DNA of 64,000 nucleotides from an uncultured Erysipelotrichaceae bacterium. Its GTDB lineage: Bacteria; Bacillota_I; Bacilli_A; Erysipelotrichales; Erysipelotrichaceae. The notes under the pieces are model-generated. The model had not been told where the DNA came from and made no database searches. It worked only from the letters and a program-made list of their open reading frames with translations. The DNA lies in assembly GCA_947649125.1 (NCBI GenBank), contig CANSQL010000004.1, positions 1-64,000 on the forward strand. Direction: 5' to 3'. Below, in pieces: positions 6,535 to 16,585 of this stretch. Made by a program: the position numbers and the translations under genes. How positions within the stretch are numbered: position 1 is the stretch's first letter; every line of letters starts with the position of its first letter.

Positions 6535-8527
6535 TTTTGATCATCTCCTCTAATCTTTCAACTTTTGTTTTTAACTTTTGAATCTGCATAGTGTTCAATG
6601 CGATAAATTCAGTATAAATAAGATTGTGCTGCTCGTGGATGTCCTTATCAAGTAGGTAGTTATCAGGACTATCTTCAATATCATATTTATTGCCGTTTTC
6701 ATCAGTTTCTTGTTCTCGACAATGGATCGGCATGATATTCACACCCGCGAAGTCTTTTGTAGTCAATCCTGCAGCTGTTAAGGCTTCTTCGACCTCTTGC
6801 GTGATATACCCAAAATGAGGACGTCCGCTTGAACCTAGAATGTATTTATACTCACGCGGTTTCAGGTTATCAAAAAAGATATCGTATTTCTCATCGCTAA
6901 GATCAACGATATCCTTTTTAAGGTTTCTATCAGATAATGATGTGGTGCCACTAGCGTTTTGATATTTACACGTCCGACCTCTCATCATTGTTTCAGTTGC
7001 ATATGACGATGAACCTGCCCAGCCAATCGCACATAATAAGCCGTTTGCTCCTCTTTCCAAAATATTATGTGCAGAGCCATCCTTCCAATAAGAACGAATC
7101 GCTGATGAATATGAACTATTATAACCATTCCCTAAATCAAGTAACCCTTGACTTGGAACTTCATTATTCAGCACCACCACAGATGAAGCGCTGTATATAT
7201 TCGTATGTCCAGTAGCACCATACCCAAGAGTTACGTTGTTACCTGACGACATGCTTAATAGTTCACAATTCGTGCCGGCTGAATTTGCTCCATAGTAGCC
7301 TTTTCCATTTGGTATAAAGAATCCACTGTTCGATTTAACACTTCCCGATGCGACAATACTCCCTGTAGTAATATTGCCAAATGCATTGCTTTTCAACGAT
7401 CCTATTTTCGTCCATTGAGTGGAAGTGCTCTTATGATACACATCCCATAATTCACTGCCGGTATTATAATACCAATCTCCCATACTCCCTAAAGAGGAAG
7501 CAGGGACTGTTGAGCCAAACCGCAAGACGCTTCCCGGCGCTCCTTTTGGTCCTGCAGGACCCGTCGCTCCCGTGGGACCAGTTGCTCCTCTTGATGGTTT
7601 ATTAGTATCAGTGCTGCCTAAGAACCAATTACCGTTGCTTCCGATGGTTGGAGTAAGACCATTTGCGCCTGCATCGCCTTTCGGCCCTGTTAGGCCTGTA
7701 GCACCATCATCTCCTCTATCACCCTTATCCCCTTTATCTCCTTTATCCCCTTTAGATCCGGCTGCACCCACAAACTCCCCTGCATTGAGTTTTCTTTCTA
7801 CCTCGGAGGCGATATTGCTCGCACTTTGAGCAGCGCTGTTTGCGTCGCTTGCTGCAGTATTTGCTCTATTGGCCGCGGTTGAAGCTGCTTGTGCTGCATC
7901 ATTAGCTGCAGAAGCTGCAGTATTTGCGTTTTGGGTGGATTCCGATGATTGTTCGATAGCTTCATTTACGTCTGACAGTGTTTTATTTACAACTTCTTCG
8001 GTTTTAGCGATATCACCCTGTAATTCTTCGTCCCGTTCGATTAATGTAGATACGGTATCTTTTAAAGCATCGTATTGAGGCTTTATCTGCGTATCATACC
8101 AATATCTGATTGCATTCCTTACTTCTATCTGCCAGTATTTTTCATTAGGCGATGTGTGTGTAACAATGTTATTACTTTCATCAACGCACAAATCGATAGT
8201 ATTAGAAGTAATGACGATTCGATTATCGTTTATACCACCTACAGATAATTTCACATATCCATCCGTCGATAGCGCCTCACCTGCGAGCTGTATATACTTT
8301 TTCCCGGACTCCTCAATAATTGGGCAAGATACCACATCCTTATCAGGAGTTTTAACTGTTGCTGCTAACAACAACCCATAAAAAGGAGATGCTGTACCAT
8401 CCGATAAAGATAGCTCTATTAATAAATCAGAGCTATGCTGATAAGCTACCTCATTTGTCCCTTCGAGTAAGAGCTTTCTCCCTATTAACTTCACTCTTGT
8501 TACTATTATCGCTTCTTTTATTGCCAT
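6524..8527 (-). CDS. BppU-like baseplate protein with collagen-like repeats and S74 chaperone
   Basis: About 667 residues. The N-terminal ~120 residues resemble the BppU baseplate domain. A coiled-coil Ala/Asn-rich stretch (about 165-250) leads to Gly-X-Y triplets (GSKGDKGDKGDKGDRGD and a second block about 320-340) that would form a collagen-like trimeric shaft. The C-terminus (about 555-640) has the Peptidase_S74 pattern (SDRNLKKDI, FGYITQEVEE), an intramolecular chaperone that usually cleaves itself off after trimer folding. The start at 8527 has AAGGAG 8 bases upstream. It is likely a receptor-binding component of the tail tip. Confidence 0.87.
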   Translation of the reverse strand: MAIKEAIIVTRVKLIGRKLLLEGTNEVAYQHSSDLLIELSLSDGTASPFYGLLLAATVKTPDKDVVSCPIIEESGKKYIQLAGEALSTDGYVKLSVGGINDNRIVITSNTIDLCVDESNNIVTHTSPNEKYWQIEVRNAIRYWYDTQIKPQYDALKDTVSTLIERDEELQGDIAKTEEVVNKTLSDVNEAIEQSSESTQNANTAASAANDAAQAASTAANRANTAASDANSAAQSASNIASEVERKLNAGEFVGAAGSKGDKGDKGDKGDRGDDGATGLTGPKGDAGANGLTPTIGSNGNWFLGSTDTNKPSRGATGPTGATGPAGPKGAPGSVLRFGSTVPASSLGSMGDWYYNTGSELWDVYHKSTSTQWTKIGSLKSNAFGNITTGSIVASGSVKSNSGFFIPNGKGYYGANSAGTNCELLSMSSGNNVTLGYGATGHTNIYSASSVVVLNNEVPSQGLLDLGNGYNSSYSSAIRSYWKDGSAHNILERGANGLLCAIGWAGSSSYATETMMRGRTCKYQNASGTTSLSDRNLKKDIVDLSDEKYDIFFDNLKPREYKYILGSSGRPHFGYITQEVEEALTAAGLTTKDFAGVNIMPIHCREQETDENGNKYDIEDSPDNYLLDKDIHEQHNLIYTEFIALNTMQIQKLKTKVERLEEMIKNGL

Positions 8528-10859
8528 GCCTATCACTCCTTTCTATCTTTGTGTGGCCTGTGATGTTAGGCTTTGACGGCTGCTTATATCTTTTGCCTTC
8601 GAGAATGGGCAAAATATCTTTCCGTTTTGTCGCCACTTTGTTTTTAGGATTTATTTCTTTTATTGATCCCCCTAAGCGCTGTACCTCTTTAGACAACTGC
8701 TGTACTGCACCGATTAAGTACCATATAAGATCACTGGTCTTAATAGACTTAATTCCTTCATCATCCTCAACGACCAAATCTGATTCAACAGATTCCACCT
8801 GATCGGCAATAGCCCCTATGGCCTCATGCTTTTCATCCATTATCCAATCAAACGAAACAAGATTCATGGCATTTAATATGCCTAAGCAATTTTTTTCATT
8901 AGGTTTAACATTCCGTTTCAGCCGGCTGTCTGATTGATTAAGTATTGAATTCCCATTCATATTGATATCGCAGTAAGCTGAAATCCCGCTATTTGAAATA
9001 TCTAATAACAAATCATCGCCTGAACTTGTACTATGTGTGAAACAAAAAGAATTATTACCGGTCATTGAGATCCCGGCACCACCGACATACCTAACCGCCT
9101 TAACGGAACCTTTAGCCCCCAGATATATGCCATTACTCTGCGTATCAAGCGGACACCCTAAATTTAAAGTATCTTTTAAATAAGATGCAAAAGCTTTACT
9201 TGTATAGATCAATTTCCAAATATAGGAATCATCAGTATCTTTCTCCTGTGCTGCAAAAGACATATAGCTTCCTTCCGGATTCAAGTCAAAAACAAGTCCT
9301 GCTATTTCAGGATGGCCTTTATAATAGTTCGTTCCCGTATCACCTATATCTTTGCCGTTATACAAAAAATTGCTTCTCCCTGACCTAATGATCGTTTGAT
9401 TGCTGTCGTCATAACCGCTAATCAATGTACTTCCTTCAATTCGAGAGCCTTCTATCGTAGACCCGCTAATATTACCCTCAAATTCAGCATCTACAGCTTT
9501 TAAATTACCGTCTGCATCAACTGAAAAATTATTTCCGTTCGATATTTCGTTACCAATCAATTTGATACCTCTTATCGTACCTCCGGTAATAAAATCCGCA
9601 TTAAACCGTCCGTCAATGGTCCACGCAGTGGAATACGGCCCTGCCCAACCATTTTTACTGAAGGCAATCCCGCCTAAATTCATTCTGATGCAGCACACTG
9701 CTCTTTCCTTTGGTAATTTATCCAATATGTATATCTCATTTTGAGTTTTATAAACATAGCCCTTTGTCGCCCAAGCATTGATAAGTTCTGTTGCCTTATT
9801 TTGAGCCTCTTCTAAAACACTGCTGACTACCTTTTCTCCTTCATCCCCAAGTAAGCTTGCCACTTTATCAAGATGACTTTTTATCGACTGAGGCTTGCTC
9901 GACAAGGTCAAGACCTTTTTATCGGGCTTATCCGGATAGATTCTTACTTCAATAATCTTCTCGATTACTGAGGTATCGTCATCAATCAATACATGGGCTA
10001 TATCATACATACTAAGTGTGAGAAAAGCGTACTTATCATCGCACGATGCAATGTCATTCACGGTTACTTGGAATGAAATCTCAGGATGTGATAACTCTCG
10101 CAGCTTCTTTCGTGCTGCGTCCAATAAGTTTTCTTTTAATTTATATCTTTCATCATGCCAATAAGCCCATACAACTTTATTACTGTAACTGTTGTCAGAT
10201 ACATAGTCATTACCGTTATTGATATCCCTGAAAGATAGATAACTCCCGTCCTCTTGTTTAGCACCGTAAGCGACCAATCGGGTCGCAAAGTTCGATGTCT
10301 CACCGCTGCGTATCAATTCTTTTAGATTTAATTGCGGTGTAATATATACTCCCTTATCAACCACTTGATTAGGATCGATAACACGTATGACCTTATGCAA
10401 TACATCGATGTCGTAAGTTACATCATAAGCGCTTTGACACTCCATAAGCACGTCATAATCTGTTGCTCCTTCAAGCTCAATTGTTTTTCTTGTTGCTCTG
10501 ATATGAGCGTTTTGTATGCTCCATCCTTGCGGCTTAATCTTTTCAAGAACCTCTGATAATGTTTTTGTTTGAAATGTCGAGATATCCTTTGTGCTCATAT
10601 AAGGGCGCCTGAAATGCCATTCATCCATATCAAGCTCACATATATATGTACACTGTGTTTTGCGTGCGTTGATTGCCTTCAAAAGATAGCGATTGTACTC
10701 GTTTCTTAACAAAGCTTCATTTTTCAGATAATTAGCCATTTTATCGTTTATGGCAAGGTCAAAGCTCATCATTTGGGTACCGTCATATGCAAAATCGATA
10801 AAATACTCTTTAGGTGAAGGAATCGGCATCCACCCTTCCTGTGTGTAAACATCTAACAT
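8451..10859 (-). CDS. tail spike / phage minor structural protein with S74 chaperone
   Basis: About 802 residues. Residues 1-330 match the N-terminal region of Tal-like prophage tail endopeptidase proteins, which cap the tail tube. The middle is beta-rich with repeated GNEISN/GNISGS-like segments typical of spike shafts, and about 655-745 carries a second Peptidase_S74 pattern (SDSRLKRNV, AIGAIADQVE). The last ~70 residues are basic and follow the chaperone. Its 3' end overlaps the next gene by 77 bp. The ATG at 10859 is preferred over the GTG at 10868 because GGCGGTG precedes it at normal spacing. Confidence 0.87.
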   Translation of the reverse strand: MLDVYTQEGWMPIPSPKEYFIDFAYDGTQMMSFDLAINDKMANYLKNEALLRNEYNRYLLKAINARKTQCTYICELDMDEWHFRRPYMSTKDISTFQTKTLSEVLEKIKPQGWSIQNAHIRATRKTIELEGATDYDVLMECQSAYDVTYDIDVLHKVIRVIDPNQVVDKGVYITPQLNLKELIRSGETSNFATRLVAYGAKQEDGSYLSFRDINNGNDYVSDNSYSNKVVWAYWHDERYKLKENLLDAARKKLRELSHPEISFQVTVNDIASCDDKYAFLTLSMYDIAHVLIDDDTSVIEKIIEVRIYPDKPDKKVLTLSSKPQSIKSHLDKVASLLGDEGEKVVSSVLEEAQNKATELINAWATKGYVYKTQNEIYILDKLPKERAVCCIRMNLGGIAFSKNGWAGPYSTAWTIDGRFNADFITGGTIRGIKLIGNEISNGNNFSVDADGNLKAVDAEFEGNISGSTIEGSRIEGSTLISGYDDSNQTIIRSGRSNFLYNGKDIGDTGTNYYKGHPEIAGLVFDLNPEGSYMSFAAQEKDTDDSYIWKLIYTSKAFASYLKDTLNLGCPLDTQSNGIYLGAKGSVKAVRYVGGAGISMTGNNSFCFTHSTSSGDDLLLDISNSGISAYCDINMNGNSILNQSDSRLKRNVKPNEKNCLGILNAMNLVSFDWIMDEKHEAIGAIADQVESVESDLVVEDDEGIKSIKTSDLIWYLIGAVQQLSKEVQRLGGSIKEINPKNKVATKRKDILPILEGKRYKQPSKPNITGHTKIERSDRHGNKRSDNSNKSEVNREKALTRRDK

Positions 10860-10871
10860 GATAAACACCGC

Positions 10872-11549
10872 CTAAACATAAATCGGTTGGTAATATAACC
10901 AAACGTCATGGGCCGTGCTGCTTATCTGAATACTCTGCGGTCCCGGTGACAGCACAGGAAAACGATTATTTCTCAATATCGCATCAGAGTATTTATTAAC
11001 GCTGTCTCCTGTATAGATGCGTTTTTCTGCCCCATCAATCACAAGCTTCTGATTAGCCCTTATATCCTTAACGATGATACCGTCGACTGTAAAAGAGGTT
11101 TCATTACTCTTCAGTGTGATTTCATATCGACATTCGCACTCCCAATTTCCTTGGACGATCACGTCATTTTTCAGCTTTTTTAAGGAAATGGCTCTCTCGG
11201 CAGCAGTTTGAATAACCAAAAACGGAATGGTTACGCTATACCACCCCCACGCGGGCTCCTCAACCGGATTATTCAATGTAGGCATCCAACACTTATATAT
11301 GTAGCCATCATCTAAATCTAATAAATTCATATCATTTTTCAGTATTTCTGCGATAAAATCTGACATCAATCTTTGTTGTGAAAATTCCACAACAAGCTCC
11401 ATCGGCTTAGGTTTTGGATACTTTATCCCGAGTATAGGCAATAAAGAATTATCAGGCTGAAAATTTTCGCGCGTTATCGAGAGGGGTTGGTAACCCCATT
11501 TCAATACTCTGGCACCGTATTCTTTAAAGTTATGTTTATTAAGCTTCAT
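10872..11549 (-). CDS. distal tail protein (Dit-like)
   Basis: A 225-residue protein between the tape measure gene and the spike gene, exactly where Dit is found. It has the N-terminal beta region with WGYQPLSI and a C-terminal galectin-like beta region. Dit forms the hexameric hub that joins tail tube and baseplate. The assignment rests on position, size and general pattern. Confidence 0.83.
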   Translation of the reverse strand: MKLNKHNFKEYGARVLKWGYQPLSITRENFQPDNSLLPILGIKYPKPKPMELVVEFSQQRLMSDFIAEILKNDMNLLDLDDGYIYKCWMPTLNNPVEEPAWGWYSVTIPFLVIQTAAERAISLKKLKNDVIVQGNWECECRYEITLKSNETSFTVDGIIVKDIRANQKLVIDGAEKRIYTGDSVNKYSDAILRNNRFPVLSPGPQSIQISSTAHDVWLYYQPIYV

Positions 11550-11553
11550 AAAC

Positions 11554-14500
11554 TCACCCTTTCAACATCCCGAGCTCTCTATTCATATGAGGAGCAAGCC
11601 AATGCGCCAACTCAGCGCCGTTCTCCAACACTAAGCTATAGCTGTTTTGGCTTCGGTCTACTATTTCTAGTTTTGTTCTCGTTTGCTGATTTCCTGAAGC
11701 CGCAGTCATCGGCAATAACATTCCCTCTGCATTTTGCATTCTGTTTATCGCCACATTGCGCAGTTTTTGAAAACCGGTGTTCATATTAAATGCTTCACTT
11801 AACGGTTTACTATATTCGAGCATTTTATCACTCATAGCACTTCCCATAGTTTTTACAGCATTTAAAGCAACAGGAGCGGCCTTACCAATACCTACTGCTA
11901 CGCCCTCAGGAATGAATTCTGCCAAAGCTGCAAATACTCTTGAAGGGGATTTTATTTTCAAATTATCCTTAAAGGCTTGAACGGCTGCTATAGACATTTC
12001 GCCCATTGCACCCATAACTTGTCCTATTCCTTTTTGCGACTTTAGACCTTCAGTAAACCCTAACAATCCATTTAAACCATTTTCTAACATAGCATCATAT
12101 ATGTTAGCCTTATTGACAACCTTAGATATCGCTTCACCCCACATAACTTGTGTTTTAGTTAAATGTCTTGAAGTCTGATCTCTGTCTAATTTCATTTCTT
12201 TTTCTTTTTCGGTTTTTTGTTTTTTCAAGGCCTCAAGCTCGTCTTCAAGTATTTTTTTCCTTGCGGTGTCTTTTGTGTTTTTGATTGCTTCTTCATGAGC
12301 AGCAATATCTGCTTCTATCTCGGAATGCTGTTCTTCCAAGGTTTTAGTAATTCTTTCGCCCTGTTCGGTATACTCGGCCAATTCACTATTATTGATAGCT
12401 TCTAAATCCTCTGCTCTTCCGCTTTCAAGCTTACCTAAATTATCATAATAAGTCGCACGATCATCCAAAATACCATTTTGAACCTCCTGCAGAGCCTTTT
12501 CTTGGTTTTGATAACCGTTAAGTTTTCCTCTTAACAAGCCCATTTCAGCATCTTTTGCTATTTCGCTCTCTGTTAAGCCTTTTTTTCTTAACTCAGCTTC
12601 TTTCTTTTCGCATTCTTTTTCAACGCTTGTTTTCTCTCGGCGAATCGCCGCTAATTCTTTATTGTTTTGTTCGTAAAGCTCCTCTATCTTTTTCATCTGT
12701 TCAGCTTGCGCTTCAACAATAGCAGAAGCCTTCATTTTGGCAATGTATTTATCTACTTGTTTCATTGCCTCATCGTACTTTACAATTTGACCGTCAACAA
12801 TTTCTATATTTGTACCGAGCGCCTCGTTCAAATCTCCGACAATGCTGGTCGCCAGTCCCTCATATCCTTTTTTTACCTTTCCTGTTTCATCAGTAATCGT
12901 TTCCAGCTTTTCTTTTAAGGTCTCATAATGGTTGATGCTTTCCATCGATGAAGTAATCATATCCGTCTTAGACGTTTCTAATTCCTCATAAGATTTTTTT
13001 GCCTCTTTTATTGCTTCATTGTGTTTGAAAAGCGGATCTGTGTCATCATATGCTGCTGCCAAAGCTGTGAGCGCAGCTGTTACCCCCGCAATTCCTGCTA
13101 TTAACCACACATGTGGTGACAGCGACTGAGCTGCATTAAGAGCAGATTGAGCTGCAGTAGCCAGTGTTATCTTCCCGGTCAAAACACCAACCAAGATTTC
13201 ACTTGCTTTAAAAGAACCATTTAACGTTCCTTGTGCAATCGTCAATCCATTGTTGGCAGTTTCAAATAGTTTTAATGACAACCTAGCTTCGTCAAAACCT
13301 TTCTTGAAAGGCATTATGTATTTTTGATAACCTTTCATCGCCATCATGCCACTTCCGATACCCGTCAAAATCGGTATGATTTTCTTGCCGTTATCAATCA
13401 AAAACGCAAAACCATCTACCAATAAAGGCAAGGCATCAGCTGCTAAATCCAATACTGTCTCAACAATAGCACCGAACCCATCAGCGACCTTTGACATCGA
13501 CTTACTTAACTTACCTGATGACATGGAATGCGAAAGGTCATTGACCTTATCCATAGCACCTTCTACTGCTTTTTTTAGCGGCTTTTCAAAATGTTCAAAT
13601 GCTGCTATTCCCAAACCCTCTAACGAGCTTCCTAATAAGGTTATTTTCCCTTTAAGGTTGTCATTCATGGTGTCCGCCATTTTTTGAGCAGTTCCATCAG
13701 CATTATTGATAGAATTAGAAAGCTTTTCAAAATCAGAATCGCTTGCGTTTATTATCGCTAAAAAACCTGACATCGCTTCCTGCCCCGCTAAAGAAGCAGC
13801 TCGTTGCGCCTTTTCTTCATCGGTAAGATTCGCAAAAGCTGAGCGCATCTCTCTCATAAGCTGATTAAATGGTTTGATCGTTCCGTCAGCATTGGAGATT
13901 GTGATTCCGAGCGCATCCATTGCGCCTTGTACCTCGTCAGTCGGTTTAATCAATCGTGACAGCATACCACGCATCGCAGTACCCGCTTGGCTTCCCTTGA
14001 TTCCTGCATTGGCCATTAAACCGATCGCCACAGCGGTATCCTCGACAGAATAGCCCAATGTTCCGGCTAAGGGAGCAGCATACTTGAATGTTTCGCCCAT
14101 CATCCCTACATTTGTATTACTGCTCGATGATGCTTTTGCTAAAACATCCGCAAAATGTGCACTATCCTTTGCTTGTAATCCAAAAGCTGTTAAGGCATCA
14201 GTCACGATATCTGAAACACTTCCCAATTCCTCGCCTGATGCAGCTGCAAGGTTCATGATGCCGCTGATACCGCTCACCATTTGAGAAGCATCCCATCCTG
14301 CCATAGCCATATACTTCATGGCTTCACTGGCTTCCGTCGCGCTGAATTTGGTAACAATTCCCATTTCCTTTGCTTTATCCGTTAGTTTTTGGACTTCGTC
14401 ACTTGATGCACCGGAGATAGCAGCGACCTCAGACATACCCGCCTGAAAATCAGCACCCACCTTAATAGCATAACCGCTTAAACCTACTGCAGCTGTTGAC

Positions 14501-14610
14501 ATGGCAGTCATCGCTTTTGTCGCAATACCACCGATTTTATTCATCCCTGAGCTAAAACCACTGTCATCTATTTTAGTATCAAACTTCAATGATCCATCCG
14601 TTTTTGTCAT
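11554..14610 (-). CDS. tail tape measure protein (TP901 type)
   Basis: This 1018-residue protein sets tail length. The N-terminal third carries the TP901 core (KAKEMGIVTKFSATEASEAM, GWDASQM, AGTAMRGMLSRLIKPT), followed by hydrophobic Ala/Gly-rich segments (about 395-540) and a long Glu/Lys-rich coiled coil (about 560-820). A clear AGGAGG precedes the ATG. Its length implies a tail of about 150 nm by the usual relation of residues to length, which is inference. Confidence 0.95.
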   Translation of the reverse strand: MTKTDGSLKFDTKIDDSGFSSGMNKIGGIATKAMTAMSTAAVGLSGYAIKVGADFQAGMSEVAAISGASSDEVQKLTDKAKEMGIVTKFSATEASEAMKYMAMAGWDASQMVSGISGIMNLAAASGEELGSVSDIVTDALTAFGLQAKDSAHFADVLAKASSSSNTNVGMMGETFKYAAPLAGTLGYSVEDTAVAIGLMANAGIKGSQAGTAMRGMLSRLIKPTDEVQGAMDALGITISNADGTIKPFNQLMREMRSAFANLTDEEKAQRAASLAGQEAMSGFLAIINASDSDFEKLSNSINNADGTAQKMADTMNDNLKGKITLLGSSLEGLGIAAFEHFEKPLKKAVEGAMDKVNDLSHSMSSGKLSKSMSKVADGFGAIVETVLDLAADALPLLVDGFAFLIDNGKKIIPILTGIGSGMMAMKGYQKYIMPFKKGFDEARLSLKLFETANNGLTIAQGTLNGSFKASEILVGVLTGKITLATAAQSALNAAQSLSPHVWLIAGIAGVTAALTALAAAYDDTDPLFKHNEAIKEAKKSYEELETSKTDMITSSMESINHYETLKEKLETITDETGKVKKGYEGLATSIVGDLNEALGTNIEIVDGQIVKYDEAMKQVDKYIAKMKASAIVEAQAEQMKKIEELYEQNNKELAAIRREKTSVEKECEKKEAELRKKGLTESEIAKDAEMGLLRGKLNGYQNQEKALQEVQNGILDDRATYYDNLGKLESGRAEDLEAINNSELAEYTEQGERITKTLEEQHSEIEADIAAHEEAIKNTKDTARKKILEDELEALKKQKTEKEKEMKLDRDQTSRHLTKTQVMWGEAISKVVNKANIYDAMLENGLNGLLGFTEGLKSQKGIGQVMGAMGEMSIAAVQAFKDNLKIKSPSRVFAALAEFIPEGVAVGIGKAAPVALNAVKTMGSAMSDKMLEYSKPLSEAFNMNTGFQKLRNVAINRMQNAEGMLLPMTAASGNQQTRTKLEIVDRSQNSYSLVLENGAELAHWLAPHMNRELGMLKG

Positions 14611-14628
14611 ACCCGCACCTCCTTTCGC

Positions 14629-15192
14629 TTACCACAAAACTGAACCTATATTTTCCTCTGTCATTTCAGGTGCCGGAATAGCTATAGCTCTTTGTTGCTT
14701 TCTTAATTGATTTCTTTGTTTTTTATCAGAAATATCGCTAAGCTTAGTGGATCGAATAGCTATACGTCGCATCAGCTCACAATCAGCATCCAATGAGGAA
14801 AAGAGTGCTAAAAAATGCCACCAATGCAAATAGTCTATATTGATCAAATCAATTCCATAGCATTCCTGAAAAGCACCTATTACATAATCACAATCATATG
14901 TAAAAGAAAAAACATATCTCGAGTTGGTAGATATTCCCTTACCGCTTGCTTTATCATCAAAACGATGACCTTTTAAAAAACTTGATACGCAGCTGATTGT
15001 ATCTTCATCAAACGGAGGTAATTCATCGATAAATATGTATTTCAAATACCCATACAGCATTAACGCTGTTGTTTTTTGATCAAGCAGCATCTCATTCAAC
15101 GCTATCCAACGATAGAAATTCGTATCTATTCGATACTCCTGATTGTGAATCGTTAAAGTATTAGGCAGCCGTTCAAACAAAAGATTTATCAT
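14629..15192 (-). CDS. Gp15-family tail assembly protein
   Basis: A 187-residue protein with the Gp15 pattern (YRIDTNFYRW near the N-terminus and DYLHWWHFLALFSSL about 120-135). It is the second of the two small genes before the tape measure gene, a position equal to the GT half of tail assembly chaperones. The ATG overlaps the previous stop (ATGA), so translation is coupled. No slippery heptamer for a -1 shift is seen in the overlap. Confidence 0.87.
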   Translation of the reverse strand: MINLLFERLPNTLTIHNQEYRIDTNFYRWIALNEMLLDQKTTALMLYGYLKYIFIDELPPFDEDTISCVSSFLKGHRFDDKASGKGISTNSRYVFSFTYDCDYVIGAFQECYGIDLINIDYLHWWHFLALFSSLDADCELMRRIAIRSTKLSDISDKKQRNQLRKQQRAIAIPAPEMTEENIGSVLW

Positions 15193-15551
15193 CTTGAAAT
15201 ATATTTACTCAACAGAGCTGCGGTATCACCTGAAATTTTTGCGTTGTAAGAATGCGTGGCCTCAATATACTTGATAAAATCCGCAAAAACGATATCACAT
15301 ATTCTTGCGTTCATACGGCCCTCAAAAATCTTTTGACTCGTGCCTTCTCCAAACAATGTGTCAAAGAAATCATAATACATTTTACAGTAAGCCTTGATCT
15401 GTACTTGACGAGCAGCATTTTTATCAAAGCTTTTTTCCAGCTCCGATAATACATCACATGCATTTGTGTATTTTTCAACATCGTTTAAATCTTGCAAATC
15501 AAGTGTAAATTCATTATTGTTTATATTCCATGCGGGAAATTGATTATCCAT
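15189..15551 (-). CDS. tail assembly chaperone (G-like)
   Basis: A 120-residue, mainly helical acidic protein between the major tail protein and the Gp15 protein, where the first tail assembly chaperone is encoded. It starts after a normal ribosome-binding site and ends in a 4-bp overlap with the next gene. Function is from position and size. Confidence 0.78.
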   Translation of the reverse strand: MDNQFPAWNINNNEFTLDLQDLNDVEKYTNACDVLSELEKSFDKNAARQVQIKAYCKMYYDFFDTLFGEGTSQKIFEGRMNARICDIVFADFIKYIEATHSYNAKISGDTAALLSKYISR

Positions 15552-15598
15552 GTTAAATTGCTCCTTTTCAAAAGTAAAGCCCGGAATAATATCCGAGC

Positions 15599-16153
15599 TT
15601 ATTTAGTTGTTTTCGGTTGCACTGATGCAACTGAAGCCGCCGATTCTGTTTTGATTTTGCACGTTTTCCAATGGCCGTCATCTGAAATCACTACTACCTC
15701 TTCTTTTTCAGATTTGCTGCGGAACGCACCGCTGTATGTGTATGTGTTCTCATCGTCACCATCAGAATCAGGAATTACGGCATAGCTGCGTTTAACCGCA
15801 TGATAGCCGGTTTTATCCTCAGTCGGTTTTGTGAAATCAACCACAATGATATTTCGCACTGCATCTGTACCGACAAGCTCACCGTCAGCAATCTTCACCA
15901 ATTCCTCTTGAACAGGATCATTTGTATACAAATCAAAAGCATAATCATAAGAAGGGCTGTAGCCTGTAATATCCGTTACCTCACCGGATTCATCAATATA
16001 CTTCCGACTGTATTCATTAGGATTGCTCGATTTACTCATACTGGTAAAATGGCACATACGATGATAAATCTTTTCATCACCGCTTAAACATTCTAAAAAT
16101 GCAACCTTTTTATCTCGGGTTACTAATTTTTGATTCTGAATAACATCACTCAT
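15599..16153 (-). CDS. major tail tube protein
   Basis: A 184-residue protein with features of siphophage tube proteins: compact beta-rich region with EYSRKYIDESGE and the DYAFDLYTND segment, then an acidic hinge and a Ser/Ala/Lys-rich C-terminus. It follows the tail terminator gene and precedes the chaperones, the usual order. AGGAGG precedes the ATG. Confidence 0.87.
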   Translation of the reverse strand: MSDVIQNQKLVTRDKKVAFLECLSGDEKIYHRMCHFTSMSKSSNPNEYSRKYIDESGEVTDITGYSPSYDYAFDLYTNDPVQEELVKIADGELVGTDAVRNIIVVDFTKPTEDKTGYHAVKRSYAVIPDSDGDDENTYTYSGAFRSKSEKEEVVVISDDGHWKTCKIKTESAASVASVQPKTTK

Positions 16154-16165
16154 TTTTTATACCTC

Positions 16166-16585
16166 CTAATTTTTTAAATAAGTAATACGGCACTGTATCA
16201 AGTACCGTGCTGTTTTTTCATCCGCTGCAAATAAATATGCAGATGATAACACTTCGATAGATTGGATGCCGTCTACAGTAGGTAGCACTGCATTTTTATC
16301 TTGTTGCTCTACCCAATCTGCAAACGCCTCATAAAATCCACTGTTTTCAATGTTAGCTAATACGTCGCTTGAATAATACTCCACAGACATAAAAGAAAAC
16401 TGATACTGCCTTAAGCTTCCGCCATCGGTATATTGCCGTATAATCGGTGTACAAACTTCAGGATTGATACTATATTCTGTCGCTAACGGACCTAAATAAT
16501 CTACACCGATCTTTCCCTCTTTCAATAAAGGGCACTGACAGAAATAGGCTCGCAGTGCTTCGATGATTGTGTTATTTTCCGACAA
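16166..16585 (-). CDS. tail terminator / minor capsid protein 3 family
   Basis: A 139-residue protein of the size and position of the tail completion protein, before the tube protein gene. Motifs such as YLGPLATEYSI and the C-terminal RYLIQCRITY fit the Minor_capsid_3 group. It overlaps the upstream gene by 14 bp. Confidence 0.8.
   Translation of the reverse strand: MSENNTIIEALRAYFCQCPLLKEGKIGVDYLGPLATEYSINPEVCTPIIRQYTDGGSLRQYQFSFMSVEYYSSDVLANIENSGFYEAFADWVEQQDKNAVLPTVDGIQSIEVLSSAYLFAADEKTARYLIQCRITYLKN

Noticed and set aside
15180-15260. Programmed -1 frameshift between the two tail assembly chaperone genes
   Set aside because: The frames are in the right relation, but the second frame has a TAA shortly before its ATG and no slippery heptamer lies between; the ATGA overlap explains coupling.
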